Part shown: positions 44,447 through 52,769 of the stretch, one piece after another
Layout: each line of letters opens with the position of its first letter
Numbering within the stretch: the stretch's first letter is position 1
Source of the DNA: Gluconobacter frateurii
Lineage (GTDB): Bacteria; Pseudomonadota; Alphaproteobacteria; Acetobacterales; Acetobacteraceae
DNA: 64,000 nt
Assembly (NCBI RefSeq): GCF_002723955.1
Contig: NZ_BEWN01000001.1
Span: 248,001-312,000 of the forward strand
Direction: 5' to 3'
The notes under the pieces: model-generated
What the model saw: the letters and a program-made list of their open reading frames with translations, nothing else
What the model was told of the DNA's origin: nothing
Databases searched by the model: none
Program-made: the position numbers and the translations under genes

Positions 44447-44626
44447 ATGAAGATCCGGAAAGAAATTATTCTCCTGTCTTTTGTGATGGCGGCGATGTCT
44501 TTCTCTTTGGGAGCATGTTCCGCAAATAGATCTCCCGAAACATTTGCATCCAATACCCATTATTCGCAGACAGTCGAAACAATTTCCCCCGAGGGGAATA
44601 CGATTCCAGACAGAGCTATGTTCTGA
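44447..44626 (+). CDS. Small lipoprotein (59 residues)
   Basis: Short gene with a clear AAGGAAG ribosome site 6 nt before its ATG and a strong terminator after it. The product has a Lys/Arg start, a hydrophobic stretch (EIILLSFVMAAMSFS) and a lipobox LGAC with Cys24, leaving a mature peptide of about 36 residues rich in Ser, Thr, Pro and Asn. Small lipoproteins of this kind include entericidin-like and envelope stress peptides, but no homology is claimed. It is divergent from a two-component system and could be its target; that is inference. Confidence 0.7.
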   Translation: MKIRKEIILLSFVMAAMSFSLGACSANRSPETFASNTHYSQTVETISPEGNTIPDRAMF

Positions 44627-44661
44627 TCTCGTCTGTATTCTGAAAAAGCTTAATGAAAACT

Positions 44662-44688
44662 GCCACCTCTACGAAGGTGGCTTTTTTT
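44662..44688 (+). terminator. Intrinsic terminator of the small lipoprotein gene
   Basis: Perfect stem GCCACCT / AGGTGGC with CTACGA loop and seven Ts, 35 nt after the stop codon. Confidence 0.85.
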
Positions 44689-44841
44689 ATGCCTACTTCG
44701 GGCGTGATCAGATTCTTTTTCGAAATAGCGGTTACTCGAAGAAAAATGTCTTGCTTCCGGTTTGGTGATATACATATGTAAAACAGTGAACCAATGAGAA
44801 GGGGCGTGACATGCTTTCGGGACAGCGCCTGGAGGGCCGGC

Positions 44842-45201
44842 ATGGATGGTGTGTGGAATGACAGCCAGCCAATCTATCAGCAACTTCGCGACAAGGTGGT
44901 CGGCATGATGCTCGATGGTGCTGTGGGCGAGGGGGACCCTGTCCCGTCCGTGCGGCAGGTTGCGGCGGACTGTCAGATCAATCCCCTGACCGTCATGAAA
45001 GCCTATCAGCAGCTTTCCGACGAAGGGTTGCTGGAGAAACGTCGTGGACTGGGAATGTTTGTGGCATCCGGCGCGCTGGAGCGACTGGCGCAGAGCGAGC
45101 GTCAGAAATTTCTGACGGAACAATGGCCCGAGACACTCCGGACAATCCGCCGCCTTGGCCTGTCCGTAAATGATCTTCTGCAAACCGGAGACGGCGAATG
45201 A
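44842..45201 (+). CDS. GntR-family regulator (YtrA-like)
   Basis: 119 residues: an N-terminal winged helix (PIYQQLRDKVVGMML ... PSVRQVAADCQINPLTVMKAYQQLSDEGLL) with only a short helical tail, the YtrA subfamily layout. These usually repress the ABC operon they are encoded with. ATG 44842 has a GGAGG ribosome site; the upstream ATG would add an untypical N-terminus. It overlaps the ABC ATPase gene by ATGA. Confidence 0.9.
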   Translation: MDGVWNDSQPIYQQLRDKVVGMMLDGAVGEGDPVPSVRQVAADCQINPLTVMKAYQQLSDEGLLEKRRGLGMFVASGALERLAQSERQKFLTEQWPETLRTIRRLGLSVNDLLQTGDGE

Positions 45202-46070
45202 CCTGCATTGAAGCGCATGGCCTGCGTAAAGTTCATCGCGGCGGAAAAGGTGTTCAGGGCATTGATCTGAGCATTCCATCAGGCCGGATTGTCGGGCTGA
45301 TTGGCCCGAACGGTGCTGGTAAGACCACCACCCTGAACGCCATTCTGGGGCTTGTACCCTACGAAGGTTCCCTGAAAGTTCTGGGGCGTGATCCCTGGCG
45401 CGAGCGTGAAGCCATGATGCAGGATGTCTGCTTCATTGCAGATGTCGCGCTGCTGCCACGCTGGATGAAGGTCTGGCAGGTGCTGAAATACGTTGAGGGC
45501 GTTCATCCGCGCTTTGATCGAACGCGTGCTGAACAGTTCCTGTCCCGGACGGACATTCAGCAGAAAACCCGCGTGCGGAACCTGTCCAAAGGCATGGTGG
45601 CACAGCTGCATCTGGCCCTTGTTATGGCGATTGACGCAAGACTGCTGGTGCTTGATGAACCAACGCTTGGTCTTGATCTGCTGTATCGGCGCGAATTCTA
45701 TATCACGCTTCTTAACGACTACTTCGACCATGATCGCACCATTCTCGTGACAACGCATCAGGTTGAGGAAATCGAGGATATTCTGACGGATGTGATCCTG
45801 ATTGGCGACGGTCGCATCACACTTCAGGACAGCATGGAAAATCTGGCTCAGCGTTTCGTGGAATTGAAGCCACGGGCAGACGCTGTTGAGGCCGCCCGAG
45901 CCTTCAGACCGCTCAATGAGAGGCTCATTCTGGGACAATCCATCATGCTTTTTGACGGTGTTCCCCAAAGTGAGCTGGCTGCATTGGGCGAAATTCGTCA
46001 GCCAAGGCTGGCCGATCTGTTTCTGGTGCTGATGGGACAGAACCGTTTGAACAAGGGAGCCGTGGCATGA
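45198..46070 (+). CDS. ABC transporter ATP-binding protein
   Basis: 290 residues with Walker A GPNGAGKTT (36-44), signature LSKGM, Walker B LLVLDEPTLGLD and the switch His in TTHQVEEIED. This is the YtrB/CcmA-like export class. The C-terminal extension of about 80 residues is typical of antibiotic or lipid exporter ATPases. Works with the permease encoded next (ATGA overlap) under the GntR regulator. Confidence 0.9.
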   Translation: MTCIEAHGLRKVHRGGKGVQGIDLSIPSGRIVGLIGPNGAGKTTTLNAILGLVPYEGSLKVLGRDPWREREAMMQDVCFIADVALLPRWMKVWQVLKYVEGVHPRFDRTRAEQFLSRTDIQQKTRVRNLSKGMVAQLHLALVMAIDARLLVLDEPTLGLDLLYRREFYITLLNDYFDHDRTILVTTHQVEEIEDILTDVILIGDGRITLQDSMENLAQRFVELKPRADAVEAARAFRPLNERLILGQSIMLFDGVPQSELAALGEIRQPRLADLFLVLMGQNRLNKGAVA

Positions 46071-46981
46071 GTGAAAAGCTGGGCTGGTCACTACGCCAGT
46101 ATGTCTGGAGTGTGAAGCGGGAACTCTGGGGAAATCGTTTTCTGATTTTTGGCCCGCTGGTCTTCGTATGTCTGCCGCTATTTCTTTTTTGTCTACAAAT
46201 ATATGGGAGTCACTTGAAAGTATTAAATGGTACAGAAGAAGAAATACCTCCAAATTTTTTGCTTAGAATTATAGCGGAACTTATTTTTGGAGTTGCCAAT
46301 GTTTCTGCATTAGTGGTAGGTTGCATTTATTCATTGGGTACGTTCTATAATGAACGTAAGGACCTTACGGTACTTTTCTGGAAGTCTTTGCCTGTTTCGG
46401 ATCGCTTGAGTGTCGTGGCGAAGGCCAGTGTTGTTCTTTTGATCGGCCCCGTTTTATCACTGTTTCTTAGCGTCGGGGCGATGATTATTCTCGGTCCGAT
46501 AATAGCTCAGGCCTATGGTATTTCTGTGATGGATTTGGCGAGGCAAGCCAGTTGGGGGCATCTCACGGGAGACGGTGTTGTCTACATTGTATTGAATACT
46601 TTGTGGTGGTTCCCGGTTTATGCACTCCTCTTTGTTGTCTCGGCGAGTGTTAGAACAGTGCCTGTGGTGTGGGTATTCGGCAGTTTTGCAGGGCTTTATA
46701 TTGTGGAAGTCATTGGTCTGCGTAGGAATCACATCACATCTCTCGTATGGGACCGCTTTTTTAATTTCCCGGGAACAGGCTTCCGAGATGCCCAAATGAA
46801 GATTGTAGCGACGCAGATGGATGGGTTTAACGTTGAACACACGCCAACTGACAAGCTCATATCTGGGCATCTGGATTTTTCGGCTCTTTTCGCAAGCCCT
46901 GCGCTGTGGTGGGGCGTCGTCCTCGGGGTAGGATGCCTTGCTCTGACTGTCTGGCTCCGGCGCCGAGGAGAGCCCATTTAA
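46067..46981 (+). CDS. ABC transporter permease, possible transferred segment
   Basis: 304 residues, about six transmembrane helices (FLIFGPLVFVCLPLFLFCL; FGVANVSALVVGCIYSLGTF; VLLIGPVLSLFLSVGAMIIL and further), the ABC-2 or YtrC-like layout. It carries YNERKDLTVLFWKSLPVSD, a motif common in ABC-2 exporter permeases. Substrate unknown. From about 46190 to 46360 and again near 46700 the base composition is notably AT-rich and codons differ from those of neighbouring genes, suggesting a foreign or fast-evolving segment. Confidence 0.85.
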   Translation: MSEKLGWSLRQYVWSVKRELWGNRFLIFGPLVFVCLPLFLFCLQIYGSHLKVLNGTEEEIPPNFLLRIIAELIFGVANVSALVVGCIYSLGTFYNERKDLTVLFWKSLPVSDRLSVVAKASVVLLIGPVLSLFLSVGAMIILGPIIAQAYGISVMDLARQASWGHLTGDGVVYIVLNTLWWFPVYALLFVVSASVRTVPVVWVFGSFAGLYIVEVIGLRRNHITSLVWDRFFNFPGTGFRDAQMKIVATQMDGFNVEHTPTDKLISGHLDFSALFASPALWWGVVLGVGCLALTVWLRRRGEPI

Positions 46982-47038
46982 TTAAAGCGAGGTAGTTGGT
47001 CCCACGCCCCCGTCTGAAACGTGGGTAAGGGGGCCCGT

Positions 47039-47899
47039 TTACTTGTTTTCTGTTCCGAAAATGCTTTCCAGCGTCTGGGCCATGACCGTGCTGTCGAGCG
47101 TGCGGCCCAGCCAGATTTCCACGCCGATTACCCCTTGGTTCACGAGCATTCCCAAGCCATCCAGCGTCGTGCAGCCGATGGCTTGGGACTCCTGTAGAAA
47201 GCGGGTCTGCGGCGGGTTGGGAATGACATCCGCAACAACGGTGTCTTTCGTCAGGGTGCTCATATCAATGGGAGGGGCCGCCTTTGGATCCCCCAGACCA
47301 ATGGATGTGGCGTTGATGAGAATATCCGTCCCGGCTGGAACAGAGAACTTTCCGGACCAGGCCTGAGCCTGCCCGATAGCATCGGTCTTTTCACGCAGCA
47401 GCGCCGCAATGGCCTCTGCCTTGGAAGCATCACGGTTGACGATCGTGATGTGCGCCGCTCCTGCCAGTGCCAGTTCCACCGCGATCGCACGGGCCGCGCC
47501 TCCAGCGCCAAGGATCACGACCTTTTTGTCCGCGGGAGATGTCACGGTTTTCAGAGACGTCAGGAAGCCCTTGCCATCGGTATTATGGCCGATCAGCTTT
47601 CCTTCCCGAATGGCCACACAGTTGACGGCACCGATAAGCCGGGCGGATTCCGCAATGTCATCCAGATGATCGAGAACAGCGACCTTGTGGGGCAGGGAGC
47701 AGTTGAAGCCCACCCATTCCATTGCTTTGGCGCCTTTGACGGCATCAGCGAGGGCAGCCGCCTTGACGTCGCAGTTGATATATCGGGCGTCGAGGCCAGC
47801 GTGATGGTATCCCGCTTCAATCATGGCCACGGTTGGATTGTCCGCACAGGGTGTTGAAAACGACCCTGTGAGGATGCTGCGAAAGCTTTTTTCACTCAT
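47039..47899 (-). CDS. Shikimate dehydrogenase-like protein (AroE family, atypical N-terminus)
   Basis: 286 residues. The catalytic Lys is in NCSLPHKVAVLDHL, the conserved Asp in NTDGKGFLTSL, the NADP-binding turn in GAGGAARAIAVELA, and NATSIGL is present. The substrate-binding Ser-x-Ser found in classical AroE (HSxSP) reads GSFSTPCADNPT. This places it in an AroE-like subgroup that may prefer shikimate, quinate or a related acid. Acetic acid bacteria oxidise quinate, so a role there is possible. ATG 47899 has an AAAGGA ribosome site. Confidence 0.85.
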   Translation of the reverse strand: MSEKSFRSILTGSFSTPCADNPTVAMIEAGYHHAGLDARYINCDVKAAALADAVKGAKAMEWVGFNCSLPHKVAVLDHLDDIAESARLIGAVNCVAIREGKLIGHNTDGKGFLTSLKTVTSPADKKVVILGAGGAARAIAVELALAGAAHITIVNRDASKAEAIAALLREKTDAIGQAQAWSGKFSVPAGTDILINATSIGLGDPKAAPPIDMSTLTKDTVVADVIPNPPQTRFLQESQAIGCTTLDGLGMLVNQGVIGVEIWLGRTLDSTVMAQTLESIFGTENK

Positions 47900-48014
47900 G
47901 GTCGATTGTCCTTTTCGGAAAATGTCTCCGACATAGAAAGACAACCGCAGCAGATTGTAACCGGCAGATTGGCCGAAAAGGGCTTGTTTTCGGATTTGTG
48001 ATGGAAGCGTGAGA

Positions 48015-49586
48015 TCAGGCAGCCAATGTAATGATGGCGCGCAGCCCCCCTTCAGCACGGTTTTGAAGGCACACATCGCCGCCCTGGGCCCGAAGGATAG
48101 TCCGGGCGATGGACAAGCCCAGGCCCGTACCACCGGTTTCCCGGTTGCGGCTTGTCTCGATCCTGACGAACGGTTCGAACACTCGATCCAGTGAGTCTTC
48201 AGGCAGGCCGGGGCCGTTATCCTCCACAATGATGCGCGCGTATCTGTCTTTTTCCTTCTTAGGGGAGGGCGGAATTAGCGTGACATGTGCGCCGTTGCCA
48301 TATTTCAGAGCATTGAGGATCAGGTTGTTCAGCGCACGTTTCAGCGCCACAGATCGCGCCATGATCCTGACGGGAGTCGTGGGAGATTCATAGATCAGGT
48401 TGTCAGCGTGATCGGGGTGTCCCTCGGCAGCTTCATCCATGATCGTCTGAAGGAGCGCCCGCAGATCTAGAGACACCACCTGTTCATCCGAAGCGCTGTC
48501 ACGACCGAAGGCCAGAGTGGCCGCCACCATCGCTTCCATTTCATCAAGATCGGCAAGCATCTTGTTGCGGAGTTCATCATCGTCGATGAATTCGGCCCGT
48601 AGTTTCAGGCGCGTGATGGGGGTCCGCAGATCGTGTCCGATGGCGGTCAGCATTAGTGTGCGATCAGACACAAAGCGCCGTATCCGCATGGACATGGTGT
48701 TGAAGGCTATGGCGGCACGGCGGATTTCGGAAGGTCCGTTTTCCGGCAGAACGGTCGAGCTGTTGACGTCACGTCCCAGTGCTTCGGCGGCATTCGCAAG
48801 AGTTGTAACGGGGGCGATCAAGCGCCGTGTAGCCCAGACGATCAGGGTTCCGCCGCAAAGAGACATCACCAGAAAGGCGATAATGAAGGTAGGTGCTTCA
48901 AACGGGTTGGGTAGCGGCATCACATAACGCACTACGACCCAGCACTGCCCATCCGGCAGAAGCAGGGATGTGGAATGTGTCCGAAGTTCCTGGCCTGTCC
49001 AGATCTCGCGTGGATAAAGAGAGGTGGGAAGAAAAGCCCATCGGCCGCCGGGAAAACTGTCCTGGAATCTAGGACGTTCTTCTCCTCCCGGCAGACGCCA
49101 TCCTTCAGGTCCTTCCGGATGGGGGAATGAGTGTTCCGGAGCGGGGAAAGGCTCCATGTCTCCAGGCGGGTGGCTGTCTGGCCCTCCCTGCATCGGGCTA
49201 GGCGGCCCAAAAAGCCCACCATTCGGGGCTACTTCATTGGGGCCAGGTCGGAAACGCTCCTGAAAGGCCGGTCCACCCATTGCGAAAAAAGGGGGCGGGG
49301 TTTTGTGGCTGTGAACTTCCTGATCCGGCATGGACAGAAGCAGGACTGTCGTGCTTGACGGGATATGCAGATCGTCAATGACGTTCTGGCGGTCTTCCGG
49401 CTTTGTTTCCGCAATCGTGCGGTAGATAGAGAAGACCTGCATCTGGTAATCATGCATCTGGCTGCGCTCGGCCATGTCGAGCCGGTCGAGCGCATGAATG
49501 CCCAGTCCTGCCAGTTCCACGACACCAAGTCCGACAATTAATAGAAGACTGGTTCGGGCAACAAGGGAACTGGGCAGGAACTTCAT
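48015..49586 (-). CDS. Sensor histidine kinase with proline-rich periplasmic domain
   Basis: 523 residues. Transmembrane helix 11-33, a periplasmic region to about 225 containing a Pro/Gly/His-rich stretch (about 97-180: PPPFFAMGGP, GPPSPMQGGPDSHPPG, FPAPEHSFPHPEGPEG), a second helix about 233-252, and HAMP. His318 lies in AIGHDLRTPITR, followed by N box NLILNALKYG, G1 EDNGPGLPED and G2 GGTGLGLSIARTIL. The Pro/His-rich insert is unlike EnvZ and might sense a metal or cell-wall feature. It lies 2 nt after its response regulator. Confidence 0.92.
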   Translation of the reverse strand: MKFLPSSLVARTSLLLIVGLGVVELAGLGIHALDRLDMAERSQMHDYQMQVFSIYRTIAETKPEDRQNVIDDLHIPSSTTVLLLSMPDQEVHSHKTPPPFFAMGGPAFQERFRPGPNEVAPNGGLFGPPSPMQGGPDSHPPGDMEPFPAPEHSFPHPEGPEGWRLPGGEERPRFQDSFPGGRWAFLPTSLYPREIWTGQELRTHSTSLLLPDGQCWVVVRYVMPLPNPFEAPTFIIAFLVMSLCGGTLIVWATRRLIAPVTTLANAAEALGRDVNSSTVLPENGPSEIRRAAIAFNTMSMRIRRFVSDRTLMLTAIGHDLRTPITRLKLRAEFIDDDELRNKMLADLDEMEAMVAATLAFGRDSASDEQVVSLDLRALLQTIMDEAAEGHPDHADNLIYESPTTPVRIMARSVALKRALNNLILNALKYGNGAHVTLIPPSPKKEKDRYARIIVEDNGPGLPEDSLDRVFEPFVRIETSRNRETGGTGLGLSIARTILRAQGGDVCLQNRAEGGLRAIITLAA

Positions 49587-49588
49587 GA

Positions 49589-50314
49589 TCAGACGCGTTC
49601 GACTTCTGCTGCAAGAACATAGCCGCCACCACGGACGGTCTTGATAACCTGCGCGTTGCGGCCATCGTCTTCAAGTTTGCGACGCAGACGGCTGATCGCG
49701 ACGTCAATCGCCCGGTCAAACGGACCGGCCTGACGGCCCCGGAGCAGTTCCAGAAGCATGTCTCTGGTGAGAACGCGGTTGGCACGGTCGAGAAGCGCCA
49801 TCAGCAGGTCGTATTCACCGCCGGTGAGGGAAATTTCGGCACCGTCGGGGTTGAGCAGACGGCGGCGCACGGGATCGAGGCACCAGCCGGCAAACATGAT
49901 CTTCCGGGTATCTGTAGCCTGACGCTTTTCAGACGCATCAACCGTGCGGCGCAGGACGGCACGGATACGGGCCAGAAGTTCACGCGGATTGAACGGCTTG
50001 GCGACGTAATCGTCTGCACCAAATTCCAGCCCGATGATACGATCCGTTTCATCGCTCATGGCCGTAAGCATGATAATAGGAACATTATCCTGAGACCGTA
50101 GCCAGCGCGCGACTTCAAGACCGCTCTCGCCTGGAAGCATCAGATCCAGCACAACGAGCTGGTAATGTCCGTTTGACCACGCCTTGCGCGCTTCACGGCC
50201 ATCCCGGGCTGCTGTGACGCGGAAATGATTGCGTTCAAGGAACTTGGTGAGTAGTTCCCGGATTTCACGGTCGTCATCAACGACCAGAAGATGGGGCAGG
50301 TTTTCCGTACCCAT
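49589..50314 (-). CDS. OmpR-family response regulator
   Basis: 241 residues: receiver with DDD 13-15, phospho-acceptor Asp57 (LVVLDLML) and VAKPFNPREL, then a winged helix (SLTGGEYDLLMALLDRANRVLTRDMLL, AIDVAISRLRRKLEDD, KTVRGGGYVLAAEVER). Paired with the Pro-rich kinase directly downstream. A GGAAGGT ribosome site precedes the ATG. Confidence 0.93.
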   Translation of the reverse strand: MGTENLPHLLVVDDDREIRELLTKFLERNHFRVTAARDGREARKAWSNGHYQLVVLDLMLPGESGLEVARWLRSQDNVPIIMLTAMSDETDRIIGLEFGADDYVAKPFNPRELLARIRAVLRRTVDASEKRQATDTRKIMFAGWCLDPVRRRLLNPDGAEISLTGGEYDLLMALLDRANRVLTRDMLLELLRGRQAGPFDRAIDVAISRLRRKLEDDGRNAQVIKTVRGGGYVLAAEVERV

Positions 50315-50338
50315 AATGGTGTTACCTTCCTTGCGCTT

Positions 50339-50366
50339 GTGACGCGACTCTGTTCCGCCGCGTCAC
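50339..50366. terminator. Hairpin downstream of the cysteine synthase gene
   Basis: Perfect stem GTGACGCG / CGCGTCAC across a 12-nt loop, between cysteine synthase and the response regulator (both minus strand). No T-run. Confidence 0.4.
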
Positions 50367-50374
50367 TGTCGTGC

Positions 50375-51418
50375 TCAGGCCAGCCAGGATGGAACCGGTA
50401 GGTTCTTCGCACGAAGGAACTCAGGGTTGAACAGCTTTGACTGGTACCTGGCGCCACCGTCGCACAGAATTGTAACAATCGTATGTCCGGGGCCAAGCTT
50501 CCTTGCGGTTCGGATGGCAGCAGCAACATTGATGCCCGAAGATCCCCCTACAGACAGGCCTTCTTCCGCCGTTAAAGCAAAGATTTGTTCCAGTGCCTCG
50601 GGGTCTGCAATCCGCTCGGCGTCATCTGGTGCGCAACCTTCAAGATTGGCAGTTACGCGGCCCTGACCGATGCCTTCTGTGATGGAGCCACCGCTGATGG
50701 TCAGATCGTTGGATTTCACCCAGCCATAGAGCGCGGAACCTTCGGGGTCAGCCAGCACAATTTTTGGTGCGACCTTACCAGCCGCAGCCGCCTGTTCGCG
50801 CAGACCAATCCCGATACCAGCCAGTGTGCCGCCGGTTCCGCAGGCGCAGGTAAAGGCGTCAATCTTTCCGCCTGTCTGGTTCCAGATTTCGACGGCGGTT
50901 GTTGTACGGTGGCCCTCGCGGTTAGCGGTATTGTCAAACTGGTTGGCCCAGAAGCCACCGGTTTCCTCAGCCAGTCGACGCGAGACATGGACGTAATTGC
51001 CCGGATCACGGAATGGCTTGGCCGGAACGAGGCGCAGATCAGCACCAATCATACGCAGAAAATCGAGTTTTTCACGGCTCTGCGTTTCCGGCACGACGAT
51101 GATGGCCTTGCAACCCATGGCCTGCGCCACCAGCGTCAGCCCGATGCCTGTATTACCCGCCGTTCCTTCGACGACTGTCCCGCCAGGCTTGAGGGCACCG
51201 GTGCGGAATGCGTCCTGAATGATGGCGAGGGCAGCACGATCTTTCACCGATCCGCCGGGATTCATGAACTCGGCTTTGCCATAAATCTCGCAGCCGGTTT
51301 CTTCCGAGGCACGTTTCAGGCGGATCAACGGCGTGCCACCGATGGCGGCCGTCATGCCAGCAGACGGAGCCTGCCAGCCTTTTGAAACGGACTGGTGTGC
51401 GTCGGTGATGTCAGTCAT
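50375..51418 (-). CDS. cysK: Cysteine synthase (PLP-dependent)
   Basis: 347 residues of the O-acetylserine sulfhydrylase family. PLP Lys59 is in NPGGSVKDRAAL, the phosphate-binding loop is EGTAGNTGIGL, and the cofactor Ser is in GLSVGGSSGINV. It makes cysteine from O-acetylserine and sulfide. It is longer than enteric CysK and has an unusual FWANQFDNTANREGH segment typical of an alphaproteobacterial branch. Divergent from the rhodanese gene, another sulfur-handling protein. Confidence 0.9.
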   Translation of the reverse strand: MTDITDAHQSVSKGWQAPSAGMTAAIGGTPLIRLKRASEETGCEIYGKAEFMNPGGSVKDRAALAIIQDAFRTGALKPGGTVVEGTAGNTGIGLTLVAQAMGCKAIIVVPETQSREKLDFLRMIGADLRLVPAKPFRDPGNYVHVSRRLAEETGGFWANQFDNTANREGHRTTTAVEIWNQTGGKIDAFTCACGTGGTLAGIGIGLREQAAAAGKVAPKIVLADPEGSALYGWVKSNDLTISGGSITEGIGQGRVTANLEGCAPDDAERIADPEALEQIFALTAEEGLSVGGSSGINVAAAIRTARKLGPGHTIVTILCDGGARYQSKLFNPEFLRAKNLPVPSWLA

Positions 51419-51474
51419 ACGTTTTCTCCTGTGCTGACGGAATTAGACCGCGTTTTATAAGGATGAGGAAGGCC

Positions 51475-51867
51475 ATGAAGGTACTGACAGCAAAGCAGGC
51501 ATGGGACGTGCTTGCAAATGAGGCCGGTAGCGTCCTCGTGGATGTGCGGACGCCGGTGGAATGGGCGGAGGTTGGTCTGCCCGACTCTGCGGCTTTGCCA
51601 CTCCCCGTCGTGTGCCTGACCTGGCAGCCTGGTCTGGAGCAAATTTTTCTGGAAGGTTTGCTGGATGCGGTTCCGGATCAGAACAGCCGCGTGCTGTTCC
51701 TGTGTCGTTCAGGGATGCGCTCTCACAATGCAGCGCTTCTGGCAGAACATGCCGGTTATGCAGATGTGACGAATATCGTGGATGGTTTTGAGGACAAGCA
51801 TGGCCCCGGCACGGGCTGGCGCGCCGGGGGACTGCCGTTCACTCACAGGCCGCTGTCAGGTTCCTGA
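51475..51867 (+). CDS. Rhodanese-domain sulfurtransferase
   Basis: 130 residues, a single rhodanese domain. The active-site Cys is residue 77 in LCRSGMRS; VDVRTPVEWAEVGLPDS and NIVDGFEDK are the flanking family motifs. It transfers sulfane sulfur to thiophilic acceptors. ATG 51475 has an AGGAAGG ribosome site. Divergent from cysK; its 3' end overlaps the DUF2272 gene tail-to-tail by 25 nt. Confidence 0.9.
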   Translation: MKVLTAKQAWDVLANEAGSVLVDVRTPVEWAEVGLPDSAALPLPVVCLTWQPGLEQIFLEGLLDAVPDQNSRVLFLCRSGMRSHNAALLAEHAGYADVTNIVDGFEDKHGPGTGWRAGGLPFTHRPLSGS

Positions 51868-52769
51868 TCCGCATCGTAGTGGACTTCAAGAACCGCACAC
51901 CACGGGTAGCGGCTGTCATAGCTGTGGCCTGACCCATCCGCGATCCGGCCGTTTGCATCGGTCGGAACGTGGGTAAGGGAAACGGCATCATCCACATTGC
52001 CGCCTACGATGCTCAGCTCATGTCCGAAGGGCGGGGCATTCTGGTTGACTGCGGCAACGATGCCGCAATGTGCCGGGAAGCCGTAGGATGTCGGCAGCAT
52101 CGAGAACGTCACGGACTTGCTTCGTCCACGCCCAACGCAGATCAAATCGCCCATCTTCGGCGTATAGCTTCCCGGATCATGTGCGCTGACACCGCTGGAC
52201 TGCCCGCTGGCTGCCGCGTTGATGTAGGTGGCGTGATTGGGAGAATACGGGAAGCGGTCATTCGCACCTGCAACACGCATCACGTAGGAAATGAAGGCGG
52301 CTGACCAGGCATAATGGCCATCATGAGCCGCGTCGAAGCGCGTGCCGTTGGCATCGGTCTTGCCAGTCCAGGCGACTTCCGTTTCGTATGGGTCCTGGCC
52401 GATCCACCAGTATTCGCCGATGCGCTGCCAGAGGCCGGGAATACGTTCCGGCTTGAGCGCAGGATCTGTTGGTTCCGGGCGATCTTCCGGATCGTCATCC
52501 GAAACCGGCGAACCGAACATCCGCCATTCCCGCAGGGCAATGGCTGCAACATCCTGACGATTGAAGGGCTCGAAATTCCGGCTGGCAAAGTCCGGAACAT
52601 GAGTGTTGTAACCAAGGGTTCCGGTTGTGCCGTTCGCATACTGCGCGTTAGGCGTCTGGGCCGGATACGGGCGGACACTGTTCTGGCTGGCGCAGCCAGT
52701 CAGTGCGAACAGTGCGGCCGTAGCGGCTGTTCGCCAGAAGATATGCGAGTCTGACACAATCATCCTCAT
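51843..52769 (-). CDS. DUF2272-domain lipoprotein
   Basis: About 308 residues: a lipoprotein signal with LTGC, a short Pro/Ala/Asn-rich linker, then a DUF2272 domain (AWSAAFISYVMRVAGA, PYSPNHATYINAA, GDLICVGRGRSKS, PAHCGIVAAVN, and a C-terminal PWCAVLEVH). The Ser/His/Cys arrangement is reminiscent of NlpC/CHAP-type cell-wall enzymes, but activity is unproven. Start uncertain among ATG 52769, ATG 52763 and TTG 52802; none has a strong ribosome site. Confidence 0.82.
   Translation of the reverse strand: MRMIVSDSHIFWRTAATAALFALTGCASQNSVRPYPAQTPNAQYANGTTGTLGYNTHVPDFASRNFEPFNRQDVAAIALREWRMFGSPVSDDDPEDRPEPTDPALKPERIPGLWQRIGEYWWIGQDPYETEVAWTGKTDANGTRFDAAHDGHYAWSAAFISYVMRVAGANDRFPYSPNHATYINAAASGQSSGVSAHDPGSYTPKMGDLICVGRGRSKSVTFSMLPTSYGFPAHCGIVAAVNQNAPPFGHELSIVGGNVDDAVSLTHVPTDANGRIADGSGHSYDSRYPWCAVLEVHYDADQEPDSGL

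Noticed and set aside
46999-47038. Possible terminator between the ABC permease and the aroE-like gene
   Set aside because: Only a 6-bp stem (CCCACG / CGTGGG) with a long loop and no T-run; too weak to call.
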